64,000 bases of DNA from Amphibalanus amphitrite (lineage: Eukaryota > Arthropoda > Thecostraca > Balanomorpha > Balanidae), in NCBI RefSeq assembly GCF_019059575.1, contig NW_024881518.1, positions 1,351,501-1,415,500 on the forward strand, read 5' to 3'. How positions within the stretch are numbered: the first letter of the stretch is position 1; each line of letters opens with the position of its first letter. The translations under genes and the position numbers were made by a program. The notes under the pieces were generated by a model. The model was given only the letters and a program-made list of their open reading frames with translations. It was not told the DNA's origin and did not search any database. Shown in pieces: positions 1-12,100 of this stretch.

Positions 1-780
1 GATTTTCTGATCCTCCTTACCACAAAATGACCCTAAGCGAAAAAATGCCCGCGGGGCGCTGCCAACGCGTGCCAGCGGCCCTGCTAGTAAGGGCGAAAAT
101 CAATGTATGTGTATGCGGAGCACACCCTTAGCGCTACGATGGCTCCTTGGAGACACCTGGAGAAACCTCTGCCGGCACGAAGGGTCAGGTCCCTCGCAGA
201 CTAGACGGCGCGGCACGGCGGGAGCTCAGCGGGTGGCCTAGCCGGAAAGAGGATAAAAATAGCCGACTGGCCAGACCCAGCGAGGGGTGACCAAAGGGTG
301 ACCAGGAGTGAATGAGGGAACATACACGCGGTACCGAGCAGCCGATAACAGCACCGGACGATTAGAAAGTCATAAGTCAATGCTGTATTTTAGGCGTAAG
401 GGAGCATCCATGTAGACGGGCGGACTGTCTCCAGCTCTTCCAAGTATTGCTAATATCTTGCTCCAACGAGCGTTGGCACGTTGGAAGTTTTATCGACCAC
501 TGCACAATCGTCCGACGGAGACCGCTCTGCATTATGATCGCGTGGTCACCACCATGGTCGCCGGCTTTCACACCCAGCCGAGCCGTCTGGCTACGCTCCA
601 ATTGGTCGCCTAAGCCTTTCGATTGGTTTGTAACTCGGGTCTAATATCGAAATATTTGGGAGTTAGGACATGTTAAATCCGTGTTCATGAACAAATATAC
701 ATTATGCAACTAAAACGCTTTACTTACTTTAACTTTTCTAGGCTGATGACAAGGCATACACCTATTCATTGCAATATTTC
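1..780. other. No gene recognised
   Basis: Mixed-composition sequence at the window edge. Both strands offer only short open frames without recognisable motifs, and I see no repeat unit shared with the rest of the window. It could be flank or UTR of a gene outside the window. Confidence 0.4.
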
Positions 781-839
781 TAAAATGTAAATAAATCATG
801 AGCAATGGGCATAAAAAACAACAGCGATCCACTAGAAGC

Positions 840-2330
840 TAGTGTGGAAATCCACTGACGTAGGTCGCCTCGTACTGGCGCAGCTCGTAGCTCGTCCAGC
901 AGCGCCAGCGTCTCCCGCACCCGGCCGCCCGCCTTGCCCGCCTGCACCATCAGCCGCTGGAAATGGCTGCGCTGCCGCTCCAACATTAGCTTGACCGCCT
1001 GGCCGGCCCGGCAGATGCGCGCCGTCCGACGCACGCAGTGTACGTCTTCAACAGCGCCGGGATGTCGTACGACACGACCGCGTCCACGGCGTCCACGTCA
1101 ATACCGCGCGCTATAGCCTCGAGCACACCAGCGCGGCCATCTCACCTAGCGCGCGCCGCCGCCGGCACGCCGGCACTACCCCACAGAACTCAGTCACGCG
1201 CGCGCCCAGCACCGACAGCGGTAGCTCCAGCTGGTGCGCCACCTCGTTCCAGTTGACCAACACGAGCGAGCGTCGCCAGTCGGGCTGTCGGAGCAAATGG
1301 TGCATCACCAGCGGCTTCAGCGGCTGCGGCGCCACCACGTTGAACGACTCGCTCAGCTTGGCCGGCGTGGTGAACCTGCCGACGAACTAACCGGGCAGTG
1401 CGACGGCGGCGGCCGCCGTGCCGGCCGCCAGCAGTCGCGGCTGGAACAGCGACATTCGCTCCAGCTTCTCCGGCCTCCGGGTTCTGTGACAGGGTGGCCA
1501 AGAACGGCAGCTTCTGCAGCGGCAGGTGAGGCGCGCAGACGGCGGCGGCCGTCGGCCGGCCGGCGATGCAGGGCGGCGGGCCGTGGCCGCCGCCACCCGC
1601 CCCACCGCTTTCAGCCAGCCCGTCTCGGCCATCTCGATCACCCGGTCGGCTTCGTCGATCACCAGGTAGCGCAGGTGCGCTAGCGAGAAGCCCTCGGAGC
1701 TGGTTATGTGATCCATCAGCCAGCCGGGAGTGCTCACCACAATCAGCCAGGGAGACCGGGCCGCGCGGCCCCACCGCCACCAGTTGGCGCCCCCTCGTGC
1801 CACTGTGTCTCCACCAAGCAGCCAGACGCAGAGCGGCGTGTCGGCATCGTACTGGCGGAACACGGCGGGCACCTGAGCGGGCAGCGCCTGTGTGGGTAGC
1901 ACAGCTAGCGCGCGCACCCGGCGGCCGGCGCCGCGCCTGCACTATACCGGCAGCACAAACGCCAGCGTCGTACCGCGGCCGGCCGGCGCCGAGACGCAGA
2001 GGTCGGCCGGTGGCAGCGGCGACTCTGTGGCCGCCAGCAGCTTGGGCAGCACGGTCACCTGCACCAGGAACACCTGTTCGATGCCCTCGGCGGCCAGCCG
2101 GGCGCGCAGCTCGGGGCAGAGCGCCGGCAGATTGGCCGGCGCCGGCCGCCGGTCGCCAATCGGCTGCGGGTGCGCCAGCCAGTCGGGCAGCGCACGCGGT
2201 GCACGGCCTGTCGGCTCGAGCGCTCCACCTCGTCCAGCACGGTGAAATCGTCAGCGGCGGCGTCTCCGTCCGACTCGGAGGTGTCCTCACTGTCGTTATT
2301 GGCGACGGCGGCTGCCGCTGTGCGCTCAGT
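840..2330 (-). pseudogene. DDX51-like DEAD-box RNA helicase pseudogene
   Basis: The minus strand carries, in order, the parts of a DDX51/Dbp6-type nucleolar helicase (60S ribosome assembly), but broken. There is an acidic N-terminal tract followed by DDFTVLDEVE near 2240. After a frame change around 2175 comes ALPDWLAHPQP and EGIEQVFLVQVTVLPKLL near 2070. The Walker A region (about 1960-2000) reads SAPAGRGTTLAFVLPV instead of the usual SAPTGSGKT, so the P-loop lysine is lost, and an in-frame TAG follows at 1942-1944. The DEAD box VIDEADRVIEM is intact near 1650. Motif III reads LATLSQNPE (usual SAT). Motif VI near 1020 reads HCVRRTAR instead of HRVGRTAR. Pieces lie in at least three frames. 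No introns are evident, as in a processed copy, but I see no poly(A) tail. The very GC-rich third positions show that the parent gene was coding. Family call is firm; functionality is very unlikely. Confidence 0.72.
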
Positions 2331-2370
2331 CGGCCATCACAGCAACACTCGCCGATGATTAGCGTCATCG

Positions 2371-3600
2371 AAACCGTCGGACGACGGTGGATTCACCACC
2401 GTTTTTGCAGCAGAGACTGGAAAAACCTCAGCAATAAACAAGGAAAACCCTCACAACATGCCACAGCCTGCAATTGTGCAAATTGTCATTATATTTCTCA
2501 CATGACTGAAAATACTTGTTGCTTTATTCTAGGAACTGGCATGAAAAACATAAGCTAAATCAAGCTAAGTGAATTATTATTGTATTTCAACATGAGACTG
2601 GGAAAAAAATCCTTGTCACTGTCAACATGACCAGTGTAACGGACGGGCTGCATGAACATTTCAGCGCATGATCTGAAAACTCTGTGTGCAGAAAGTTCAG
2701 TGCTGAGGTGAACAAATAACATTTTGGCCGCAATTTGCCTGGTGCCTCCACAATTTTCCAAAACTAACTCACAATACTTACAGCCAGTTTTAACATGATC
2801 CCTGCATGACTCAAGCATGCAAGATACACATGCATTCAATATCAGCACAGTGCACACACAACAGTTATGGATTCATTTACATTTTACAACATTACTATTA
2901 TTTTCTTTCCCTTCAATATTGGCAGCATGACTTGCTGAGTTCAGTGGCACAATCTTATGACAGCAAGTTTGTTCGGGTTCGCAACCTCACAAACTTTGCA
3001 CGTTTTGCTTCAAAAACAAGCCTTTATACATTTCTTTCATGCTATTCAATTTCTTTTTAAAAATTTATTGTCATTTATCTTGAAAATCTTGCCAATTCGG
3101 TCTTAGCAATGTCAATGCACCTTCCCTATTCCGCACAGCTCAAGCAAGTTTCACCCAAAAGTAGTAGTGGTATCAGTAGCTGGCACCTTGCCATGTCAAA
3201 TGTAGCTGAATATGTGAAAACAGTGACATATTTATTTAAAATCTTGAGTCCAATGAGCCTACCCTCTCTGCCTCTCCTTCCAGTATTTCTTCAAGCACCT
3301 TCAATTTTCGAAAATGACCTTCCATCATTATTTTCCACTTCCGTGCGAGCAATGAACTTGTAAGCTGACCACTAGTTAATGCTCTATCATCTTGCTGTTG
3401 GGTGCTTGTAGCAAAAAGATAATATTAAACGAAAAAACTAACACCACAACACCAAACACCCGTCTTGTTGGTTTCTTTTGGTCCTGCCTGGTGACAAAGG
3501 CTCTTTCTTTACGCAATATCATCAGTATTCCTCTTCTAATCTTGAAGCCCAGATGCTTTACAAATTGGCCATGAATGATACTAAATTATTATATCAACTG
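2371..3600. other. AT-rich intergenic stretch, no gene seen
   Basis: About 1.2 kb of AT-rich sequence. The open frames here (at most about 100 codons) lack known motifs and biased codon use. I see no structured repeat. Confidence 0.4.
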
Positions 3601-3656
3601 GGAAGCGCAAATCACGATAATTAGTAACAAATGAGGCCAATTGTTCCAACACGACA

Positions 3657-3692
3657 TCAAAAAAATAGACGGGGTCGCCCGTCTATTTTTTG
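3657..3692. repeat. Short perfect hairpin
   Basis: Arms AAAAAATAGACGGG and CCCGTCTATTTTTT flank a few-base loop. It sits at the outer edge of the AGGTCA-rich repeat and may be a remnant of a foldback end. Confidence 0.6.
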
Positions 3693-3751
3693 GGCTGTTT
3701 TTCTACAAATAATGGCGCAAAATAACACTCCAGACCCCAGACGCGGGGCTG

Positions 3752-3785
3752 GGAGACCCCAGCCCCGCGCGGGGCTGGGGTCTCC
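3752..3785. repeat. 34-bp perfect GC-rich palindrome
   Basis: The sequence from 3752 to 3785 reads the same on both strands (half-site GGAGACCCCAGCCCCGC). The core GCGCGGGGCTGGGG recurs at both ends of the adjoining repeat element, so the palindrome looks like two element ends meeting head to head. Confidence 0.75.
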
Positions 3786-3787
3786 AG

Positions 3788-4943
3788 CCGAACGCGCGGG
3801 GCTGGGGGGGGGGGTAAATTTTACCCCCCCTGTTATCTCCCGAACTAATGGTCCGATTTGGAAAATTCAAACGCCAATCGAAAGCTCTCATCACGAACTA
3901 CTAAAAACATGTACTTAATTTAAAGTTTGAGGTCAAGGTCAAGGTCAGGTCAAGGGTACAAATTGCAAGTTTCTACAGTATCGGCCTTGCACCGTAGTTG
4001 CCGAAGAATGGAGTCATGTACTGAGACTGATCGCCCAAAACGTGTTCTTAGGCTACCAAGACAATATTCGTTGCATACAATATCATTCAGAGGTCAAGGT
4101 CAAGGTCAGGTCAGGTCAGGTCAGGTCACCAAAAAACAAAATATAGAAAAGGGCATGTGCGACACATGTTTTATGGGTCATTTTACTCATAGAATTCAAT
4201 AGGCACACTCAATAAGTGATATGGACCACCTCTGGATGAATTTCAGGTCGAGGTCAGGTCAAGGTCAGGTCAAGTGAGGTCAAATTTTGAAGTTGGTTGT
4301 TAAGGCCTAAAAAGGTGTCTATCTGATGCAGTTTTTCACGGCGAATCGAATGGTGCTATTTTTGTTTCCGTACGAGGTCTAGAACTTCCAAAAAAGTCAT
4401 TTTTCAAAAAATTTGTGTGTCGTGACGTCATAAAATTTTGAACTACTCCCACATTTTTGAACCAATTCTTCTAAAATTTGGTATGTAGGTGCACATAGAC
4501 CACTTCTCTGACATATATTCCGGTTTTTTCGATAGACTCAAAATTTTGGATTTTATGATGATTTTCCCAAAAAAGTCAGTTTTTTGAAAAAATTTAGGCC
4601 AAAATCCAAAATTTTCAAAAAACCGAGATAGCCATTTGATAGACAAAGTAAAATTACGTATAACCTTTTTTGTTACGTCTTGATTCCTTTAAAAATGAAG
4701 ATGTTAGCGGCGTTTGAACTTTTGCCGTTTTTGAGGCGAAAATGGCGAACATGACGTCACTAAAACGTCAATTTCTCAAAAATTTTCCGACGGATTTCGC
4801 TCAAATTTTCAGGGAACGTGTCAAATTGATGTAAAAAAAGGTACTGAAAGTTTGGCGGCGCTGCGCGCCGCCGTTTTTGAGATATCGCAAAAATTCGCGA
4901 GGGGGGGTAAAATTTACCCCCCCCAGCCCCGCGCGGGTTAATG
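3788..4943. mobile_element. AGGTCA-rich non-autonomous element with G-rich inverted ends
   Basis: Both ends carry the same block in inverted orientation: GCGCGGGGCTGGGGG followed by GTAAATTTTAC and a C-run. The right end finishes GCGCGGGTTAA, giving TTAA at the border; the left border is eroded. Inside are three clusters of GGTCA repeats (about 3929-3957, 4090-4130 and 4243-4283). Just inside the right end is a subterminal palindrome, GGCGGCGCTGCGCGCCGCC, near 4853-4872. No transposase frame is present. TTAA borders suggest a piggyBac-type target preference; the superfamily is an inference. Related copies lie at 14.9-16.5, 25.0-25.4 and 55.3-56.5 kb. Confidence 0.6.
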
Positions 4944-6082
4944 CCGCATTTGCCGTTGGTGAAACTCGTTGGCTTTTTTTCTTGATTTTTCTGGCTGATA
5001 TTTTTTCACGCCGGCGGATATTTTTTCGCCTGGTTGGTGAAACTCGTCGGCTGGTTTTTGACAGAAAAATTGCGCCGGGCTGCTATTTTTCTGTTGGTAA
5101 AACTGGCCTCAGTACGAGAATTTCTCTAGAGTTCTCGTAGATAATTTCTCTACTTTCTGAAGAATTTTCGGGACCCATGCTCTTTTCATACTGGATGGAA
5201 ATATATGCAAGGCACACATCCTCAACGCAAGACACCTTTTTCGGGACGAGAAATAGAATATCTTTGCCTAGGGTGATCGTTGGGCTGTAAAAGCTCCTGA
5301 TTTATGCTCGTCTCAGCCCAAGCTACGGAACTGCTATTCCAGTTCAAAACCCATGTTAAAAAGTGAACTATTTCCTTTAAGTGTTTCGGCCCTTTTGTGG
5401 ACGCTGTTCGCTCGCCGTTTTTGTCAACCTGCTGGCGTCCCTCGACTTCTTACTGGCGAAATTCACTTAGGTTGTGATAAGGCGTGCGGTTCACCAATGA
5501 AAGGTCGAGAAATGCCTGCAAGTAACTTCCATTTATGGAAAACCGGCCACGTGCTGATAAAAAGCGGCGCTAAACAGCGCTCTAGTGCAGGTCATGGAGG
5601 TCACGAAGTCACCAAAGACTGCTTCTCTCGCAGAGTTTTAGCGCACTACGGAGTGCGGCCGAGACGATCCAGTAAGCATTATTTTTTATTTACATTTTTC
5701 GGTTTTTAGCACTAGTCGCCATCATCAAACAATTTAATTAACACACGTGCAGTGTTCAAGTTGTTTTCGTTGTACCGTTTCCAGACAACAAAGTAATATA
5801 TGATATAGTGATAAACAATGTGAAGTATCAATGTGGCAACACTCATCAGTGAAAACAAAATGATTGCGATAGTATTTATGGAACGCACATGCCACAGGTA
5901 CAAAATATGAATGAATGGCACAAGCCGCAGCTTCAGAACTGGCACGATACGCATCTAAAACGTCACAACGGACGACGGTGAGCCGCTCTATCTAACTCGA
6001 TGGCACCGCGCGGCCGTAACAAGTTAGGAACGCAGGCTGCCTCACTGCCCCAGTCTAGTAGACTGACGGGCTAATACACGAG
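4944..6082. other. No supported gene
   Basis: Contains a repeated phrase (TTGGTGAAACTCG at about 4956 and 5035) and an open plus frame at 5353-5709 of 118 codons with no recognisable domain or splice context. Otherwise nothing supportable. Confidence 0.35.
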
Positions 6083-6162
6083 TTGTGCGAACTACAGCGT
6101 CAGAGTCGGACCGATTCGTTCAGACCCGGCTGCGAGCTGCCACGGCTCGCGGCGGTCCCCGA

Positions 6163-9100
6163 TCACTGGTCCATCTGTCCGGTCTCCGAGTGGTCTCCGG
6201 ACTGGTCCGTCGGCGGTCCAGCCTCCTCCGGAGATCCATCAACGTCCACCAGCGGCGGCTCAGTGGGAGTCAATTCCATGGGCGTGTCCGCCACCGCGGG
6301 CGCCTGCGCGGGATCGACGGACGACCCACCGCTCTGGCTCCGAGCTCTCACTCTCTGTTCTTGCGATCCTACACTCTGTACCTGAGCTCTCGCACTCTGC
6401 CCCGGAGTTCCCACACTCTGGCTGGCTACAGCACCGTGTGCTACAGGCTGCCCGCTCTGCCTCTGCACTCCCATACTCTGCCCCTGCGCCCCCACACTCT
6501 GTCCCTGTGCCCCTGGACTCTGCCCCTGCACCCGCGCACCCTGTCCTCCGTACTCCCCCGCCCCCGCCGGTCCCAGTCCGGCGGAGGGCGCCGGCCACCT
6601 GACCAGGCCCTGTCTGCCCATCATCTGACCTCCGGCCATCACCTCGGCGGCCGACATACGGATCCGCTGCTGTCCGGTACGCCGGCGCACCTCGTCCGCC
6701 CCCAGGCGGTGCACAAAGCGCAGGTGCTGGCGCAGATTCTGTACTGTACTCGACGTGTGGCCGCACACGAAGCAGCTGGTGCGCCCCTCGTGGTGTTTTC
6801 GGTGCGCTAGTAGAGAGATGCGGTACTTGTACACCTTGCCACAGATATCGCAAGGGTGTTGACTGCCGGCGGTGACAGAATGACTCGGGCTGCCAGCGGG
6901 GACCGAGTGGCTCGGGCTGCCGGCCGGTCGCGGGGACGGCGCCGCCGCGGGGCCCGGCGAGGCCAGTGCGCCGTCCTCATACGCCGCCACATAGCCGAGC
7001 GCGTCGTCCAGCGTGGCGTCGTCGCCATCAGGCAGCTCCTGCTTCTCCACTTTAACAGCGGTGGGGACAACCGGCGGCTCCGGGAGTGGGGAGCGGTGAG
7101 ACCGCTGGACCGCCGGCGGGGGTGGCGCGCGGGAGGAGCTGCTGCCTCCGCCGCCTCCCGGAGGCTCCGGACGCTCCTGAGCGGACTCCGACTGGAACGG
7201 GACACACGAACGGCATCAGCCGCGGACGACGGCGGACGGGGGCACACGCTGGCGGACCGAGAGCAGGGACTTGGTGAATGTGAGAAAGGTGTGAACTGAA
7301 GACACATTATATAGCTACTGCGGTGTATGGATTACAGAACATAGAGGCTTAGAAAACTTATAGTATAACTGCTCAGCATTAAAGGGACTGTCCCACCTTC
7401 AAAAAATTGCTTTGATATACTGTTCTTGTGTTGCAAGACATAGATTATGGGCCCCTTTACACGAAATTGGCAAACATTCGGCCCATAGTTGGCTAATTGT
7501 TTAAAAATTCCAATTTAAAGCTTTTGGATCGATTACGTCATATGATTGTTTTTTTATCGGGCAAAGTTTTTTTCCTAGCTGCCAAATCGGTGGCACAAAG
7601 TTTTGTTACGCTTCTGCCGCGAATAGTACAAACATTGCGCATAAACTCAGGAAATTGGTAAAGGATGGTAATTTTCTCAGCACTAAAAACCGGTCATTTT
7701 GTGGTATTTTCGGCAAAACTAGGCATTTCCAGTTAATTTGAGGTATAACAGGGTCATTTAGCACGTAACCAGTTATAACACCTATTTAAGGGACTTTAGC
7801 ACTACTTTCAGTCTAATTCGCAGTACTTTTAGTTTGAATGGCACCTAATGGTAGTCATTTCGCACTATTTTTGGTAGATGTTTAGGCATCCCTACTAAAT
7901 CTAGAAGGAGTTTAGTATATTATGGAGAAATAAACTACAATACTAGTCTGTACTAGCTACAGATTGTTTGTTGCCAGGTCGATTAGCGTCTGTTTCGGCG
8001 CATGCGTTTTGAGAGGACCGATAGGACGCAAGGCGCGCTTCTTGGACGGATTTGGCAAGGAATTTGGATAGATTGATTTGCGTACAGCCTCAGCGTGTGC
8101 CGATCATCCTGCCTTTTCTTGTCCAAGAGTGAACTGAGCGAGGTTCTTAGCATGGAGATTGGAGAGTGATGACGATTTCCGCGAGGATGTTGGGTCCTAC
8201 CGTCCGCCCAAGCGTACTGGTCCGCCAGTGCTGCTGTCTTTATTCTGTCAGGTTATCTAACGGCGCTATGGGCATGTAGATTGTAGGTACAGCATTGCAG
8301 TAGCAAATGCTTATAATGTGCGGTGGCATTTTCCCATGCTTAGTAGGAAGCGCTCGACGTTCCTTCCGTACGTGTCGTGGAAGGGACGTGTCTGTCATTG
8401 ACGCACATCAACTAGATGGATCTTGATTGTAGCATTTCGCAGCAGCGTTTTATCGTTCAGCGGCAGCTAACGCCTAGCCAGCTCTCATTTCGAGGGGTGG
8501 TACTTTGCTGAGGAGCATGAGTGGTCACCAGATGATTAGCCGGTGGGCAGACCGTGTACCGTACATTTGCGTACAGTACATGATTTTGTCCCACGAACCT
8601 AAGCGATGCGCATTTTTGTCCACAAATTTACCTACATAATATATACCCAGCATGCCTATTAGTCGTTAGGGGGCAGCACCGGGCGTTGTGTATTGCGTAG
8701 AGGGCAGGACCTATGCAACAAAATTTGCTCCAATTCCGTTTTCATCGTGGAAGTAATACGCTGAATGGAGGATCCTACTTTGATGTCCAACTTACGTACA
8801 ACATAAAAAATAAATACCTCAAGGCTCAAGAATACTGTGATCATAGCAGTAGCTCGTGCTCGGCAGTGAAATCATAAATAGTGCTCATATACCGGATTTA
8901 GTGCAAAATGAGCTACCACACACCCATTTATTATGCCAGATCTGGCATCGCCTCTATACTAACAAAAATAGTGCGGAATGACCGAATATACCTGTGTTTG
9001 ACAGGAATTGCCTGCGAAAAGACGATAGTGCAAACTGAACTTATGATAGTGCAAAATAACTGAAATTTAGGTACTGAAAAAATTATCCCCCATTGGTAAA

Positions 9101-12100
9101 CATGTTCAATGTTCATGGAAAGGATTGAAATGAAAATTGGAAAATTGAAGCTTGAACTTTGTCCAGAAGAAGGTCGCAAACTGCAAAGAATATCAACAAG
9201 GCCTTATTTATCATTTTTAAAAAAGTTATAGAATGCTCCCTAATAAGCAAAAGCAAGATATTGATGTTTGATTATTGATGCTGCCCACAATGTCTTGGGC
9301 ACATGGATGATGGACGTGAGCTCAACTTCAATAATCAGACCTAAGAATCACAATGGATATAGCCATGAGCCAGACTGCAAAGTGGGGCAATTTTGTCTAG
9401 ATTTTGTCAGTGCGGACTCCTTCGTCTGGTGCGGATTTAAGTGTGGTGCGGTGCGGATTTGGTCTAGTGTGGTGCGGATGTAGTGTAGCGGGGTGCGAAT
9501 TTGGCTTGCTGTGGTGCAGATGTGTAGCATTGTGGGGATTTGATGTCAGTGCAGATTTTGACTGGCCATTTTGGGGTTTGGTGCATTTTTGTGTTCTCTC
9601 AGGCCTCAGCCCCCTTTGGTGTGAATTTTCGGGCTCTGTTTGAAGGGTTTGTGTCAATTTTGAGCTTGGGAGTTGGGCCAGTGCTCCTTGGCGACCTGCG
9701 AGCCATACTCTGCAGTACTGGACTGGGCCCATGAGCAAAGTAATATAATATAGTCTGTTCAAGATTCAATATAATAAGTCTGCAAAACACATTCCAGCAA
9801 TTGTAATTGAAGCAGAATGAATTGTAGTGAACTGCATTTGTATTTTTGTTGTGTCTGTGAAAAACAATAAATATACCTACCTATTGGAAAAATCGTGGCC
9901 TTTCAGCACATTTGGCAGAGATGTGTGACTCTGATTTAGTGGCTCATGTGGAACGCAACGAGCTACGGAACAAGCTTGAATAGCATTTTGCCTCAGGGCT
10001 ATCTGCCAGAAACATTTCATCTGCATAAATTTGCCTACAGGCAAGTCTGACAAATTTGTGGATTAACTGGGGTCTTTGTAAGCCTGCATATTAAATTCTA
10101 GCCCACCAGCTCAGCCCTATTCTCAGTTTCAGCATTCAGCATAACAGTTCTGATCAAGTTCTGATTGTCACCACTGAGACACCAATGGAGTCCTCTGAAA
10201 TTTTGCCTTTCTATTAGATTATTTGTAAGAGTTTCAGCTACATTTACATAGAACAAACGTTTCACTCTCAAAGATCTGCGACCCACCCCACTCGTCCAGT
10301 AGGATGCCTGGCGCGCAAACAGTCCAGCAGTGAGCTCCCAGCCGGTATGCAGGGCAGCAGCAGGCGGCGGCAGCAACAGCAACTAGTGAACATGTCTTGG
10401 ACTGCAGCCACGACATGATCTAGGCCTATTCAATTTGTCCATGTACAAGTACCACAGCTCCTGCCCGAGGTCGCGCAAGTCAGGGAACTGACCACCTCCA
10501 GCCCAGGCGTGGTTCACTGACTCAAGACATTTCAACTGACCAGTCAGAGTTCATGTTTTGCAACTTTTATCCAAGTTATTTGTAATTGTAATATTCTAAA
10601 CTGAATTTTAGGCATGACTTCATTTTTCAAGAGCTACACAGAACACGCCTTCCCTGTACAGCACGTCTATTGTCCTAACATTAGTCAAGAGTTGCAAGAA
10701 GCGACTTGAATGCGGAACCTGCCTGTTTTGAAGCCCTGCTGTCTGTTGGGTGACACTGCACAGAGGTAAGGATGGGGTGTGATTTTGCTGCTGTTTGTCA
10801 GGTGCAATATGTGTGTCAATGATCACAAAGTAGTTACTCTTAAAGGTTTAAAAAATGCACAGCATGGCCCAACAAGGCACATTACCTAGGTTTTGACAAG
10901 CAGCGCAGCGACTGTGGTACAAAGGCCCAGTCCCATGCTCATGTTAGTAGCTGGATCTGCTCCCAGGAAACAAAGGTAAAACACTATTGACAGCTTTAAG
11001 ATGAAATCTGCAGGAAAACTAAGCCATCTATAAAATCTAACATAAGCTTAAAAGCACAACAGAGCATTTCTTATTCAACATGCAGCACTTCCGCTTTCAT
11101 CCGCCATTAGCAACTCAGTTCAAAGAATGATACATTACATCACTAAAATTTATTTCAAAACACCTCTGCATGGTGTTTACACAAACAACAGTTCTTTACT
11201 AGGCATGGTCGACCTCAGGCCACCCACACTTCAGCATACAGGGTATTATCAATGTTTAACGGCTCAAGGTTAGTCGTCTTGGATGCTCAGAAATAAAAAG
11301 GTGAACATTCATCGTCTCTTCCTTAGTTGTCACCATCAATAGATTGTGGACTTCTCAGAGCATGTCTTGATTATGGAGTTGAAAGTTGAAACAGCAGTGA
11401 GCAAATCATTTATCATTTTGATACTATGATTACTTTTAGAGTTGCACACTTGAACTTGACACCTGCCATTGATAAGTTCATGGCTCTTGCATTCTTCAGT
11501 CACATTTAGGACGGCCTCTTAACTATTTAAATACAAAAATAAAAATACTACAAGAATTAGAAGACTATAAGAATTAGTTTGGCATATCAATTTATATCTC
11601 CACCCGGAACGAATGGGCGCTGTTCAAGGAGGCGTTGTTATTTTTCAAGGTTTCGATAAAAACAAGTCGACAGATACAGAAACTTCGGAAAAGGCGGAAA
11701 CGTCACAGGTTTTAAGTGCCAATACCAATACATTGTGGCACTTATTTGCACAGATGTCAAAATCAAACACAAATTTCTTTGCGATGAAGTAATTGCTGGA
11801 GAAACGGTTTTCACGGCTCTGATTTTCAAAGAACGCCCATCAAGATGGCTATCTCAACTCAATTCTAATGTTAAGGTGGGACAGTCCCTTTAAGCACAAA
11901 CTGCCTAACAATACAAATCACCAGCCTGCTGAGTTTCTGTCTGATACACAACATTCCACCTGAACCGCGCCAATTATGACCTGATAATATTCCTCTTACT
12001 CTGTCCCACTGAGTCCTACCCCTCCCATCTCCCCTTGCCCGTCTCACCTGGCCCTCATCGCCGCTCAGTCCGCGGATCTGCAGCGTCTCCGCAGTCTTGA

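Noticed and set aside
1190-2558. Long open frames (up to about 390 codons) on both strands over the helicase region
   Set aside because: They are in the wrong frame relative to the helicase motifs and are Ala/Arg/Pro-rich products of GC-biased third positions.
5353-5709. 118-codon plus-strand frame
   Set aside because: No domain, no splice context, no codon bias; near the length expected by chance.
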